Origin: Methylococcaceae bacterium
GTDB taxonomy: Bacteria > Pseudomonadota > Gammaproteobacteria > Methylococcales > Methylococcaceae
Assembly (NCBI GenBank): GCA_012026715.1
Contig: VEPB01000223.1
Coordinates: 1-6,639 of the forward strand
Length of the DNA: 6,639 bases
Direction: 5' to 3'
The translations under genes were made by a program, and so were the position numbers. Shown here in pieces: positions 6,428-6,639 of this stretch (positions are counted from its first letter, which is position 1; the number at the start of each line of letters is the position of its first letter). The notes under the pieces are model-generated. The model was given only the letters and a program-made list of their open reading frames with translations, searched no databases and was not told the origin of the DNA.

Positions 6428-6639
6428 ATGTCAATGTCGACGCTATATGCGTGGGACGACGTTACTGTGCGGCAAGCGCTCCGTTCCGACACCTTCAAAT
6501 ACTCGGATGACAGCCAAGGAGTCATTATTTATTGCCCATACGGCAGCGTAGCGACCAGCACCGGATATGAAATTAAAAATGCACTGTCAGGGAGTGGGAT
6601 TACGAACCTTATTGAGGAGGTGATCATCAGCTCTGTCGA
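6428..6639 (+). CDS. hypothetical protein, partial at the right edge
   Basis: From ATG 6428 (or ATG 6434) the frame is open for 70 codons to the window end, so the gene is truncated by the edge. GGGGGA (6417-6422) lies five bases upstream as a possible SD. The protein begins MSMSTLYAWDDVTVRQALRS and continues with a mixed strand/helix pattern (GVIIYCPYGS, GYEIKNALSG, NLIEEVII). This composition is far more protein-like than the Cys/Arg-rich alternative frame at 6366-6551. No signal peptide and no recognised family. It lies 77 bases after the PEP-CTERM gene on the same strand, so it could share its transcript. Confidence 0.55.
   Translation, partial: MSMSTLYAWDDVTVRQALRSDTFKYSDDSQGVIIYCPYGSVATSTGYEIKNALSGSGITNLIEEVIISSV

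Noticed and set aside
6366..6551. 61-codon + strand ORF starting at GTG within the post-stop hairpin
   Set aside because: Starts inside the hairpin, is Cys/Arg/Met-rich, and competes with the more protein-like open frame at 6428.

Overview
The window looks like a piece of chromosome from an environmental proteobacterium, most likely a gammaproteobacterium or a relative. This is inferred from four things: a MalT-type ATPase regulator ending in a BTAD module, a lipoprotein with a bacterial lipobox, a PEP-CTERM (exosortase-sorted) secreted protein, and Shine-Dalgarno (SD)-led genes of about 57-65% GC in the left three quarters. No rRNA, tRNA, CRISPR array, transposase or integrase was found. All supported genes are on the + strand.

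Layout. (1) Positions 92-3346 hold a large STAND-class transcriptional regulator: N-terminal NTPase, long helical-repeat middle, C-terminal winged helix plus BTAD. (2) Positions 3347-3538 are a non-coding gap with a short GC-rich repeat, a weak hairpin and a pair of CATCTGTT direct repeats spaced exactly 11 bp. These repeats lie where the -35 region of a promoter for the next gene would be. (3) Positions 3539-5068 encode a predicted lipoprotein with a catalase-like haem-fold domain and an extra C-terminal domain that resembles an SRPBCC fold. (4) Positions 5069-5513 are a gene-poor, more AT-rich junction holding an attC-like imperfect hairpin ending in GTTAGGC, a strong SD before a TTG codon, and a frameshifted signal-peptide-like leader. 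(5) Positions 5514-6350 encode a secreted PEP-CTERM protein of clearly lower GC. (6) From 6428 to the right edge a further gene begins and runs out of the window.

How the parts may work together is inference. The regulator could control the lipoprotein gene through the one-turn direct repeats, as SARP/BTAD regulators do in actinobacteria. The right-hand quarter, with different base composition and junction-like features, looks like a separately acquired or fast-evolving surface/secreted-protein region. Nothing here proves a new system. The best leads are the catalase-like/SRPBCC-like lipoprotein, the 11-bp repeat pair upstream of it, and the 5.07-5.51 kb junction.
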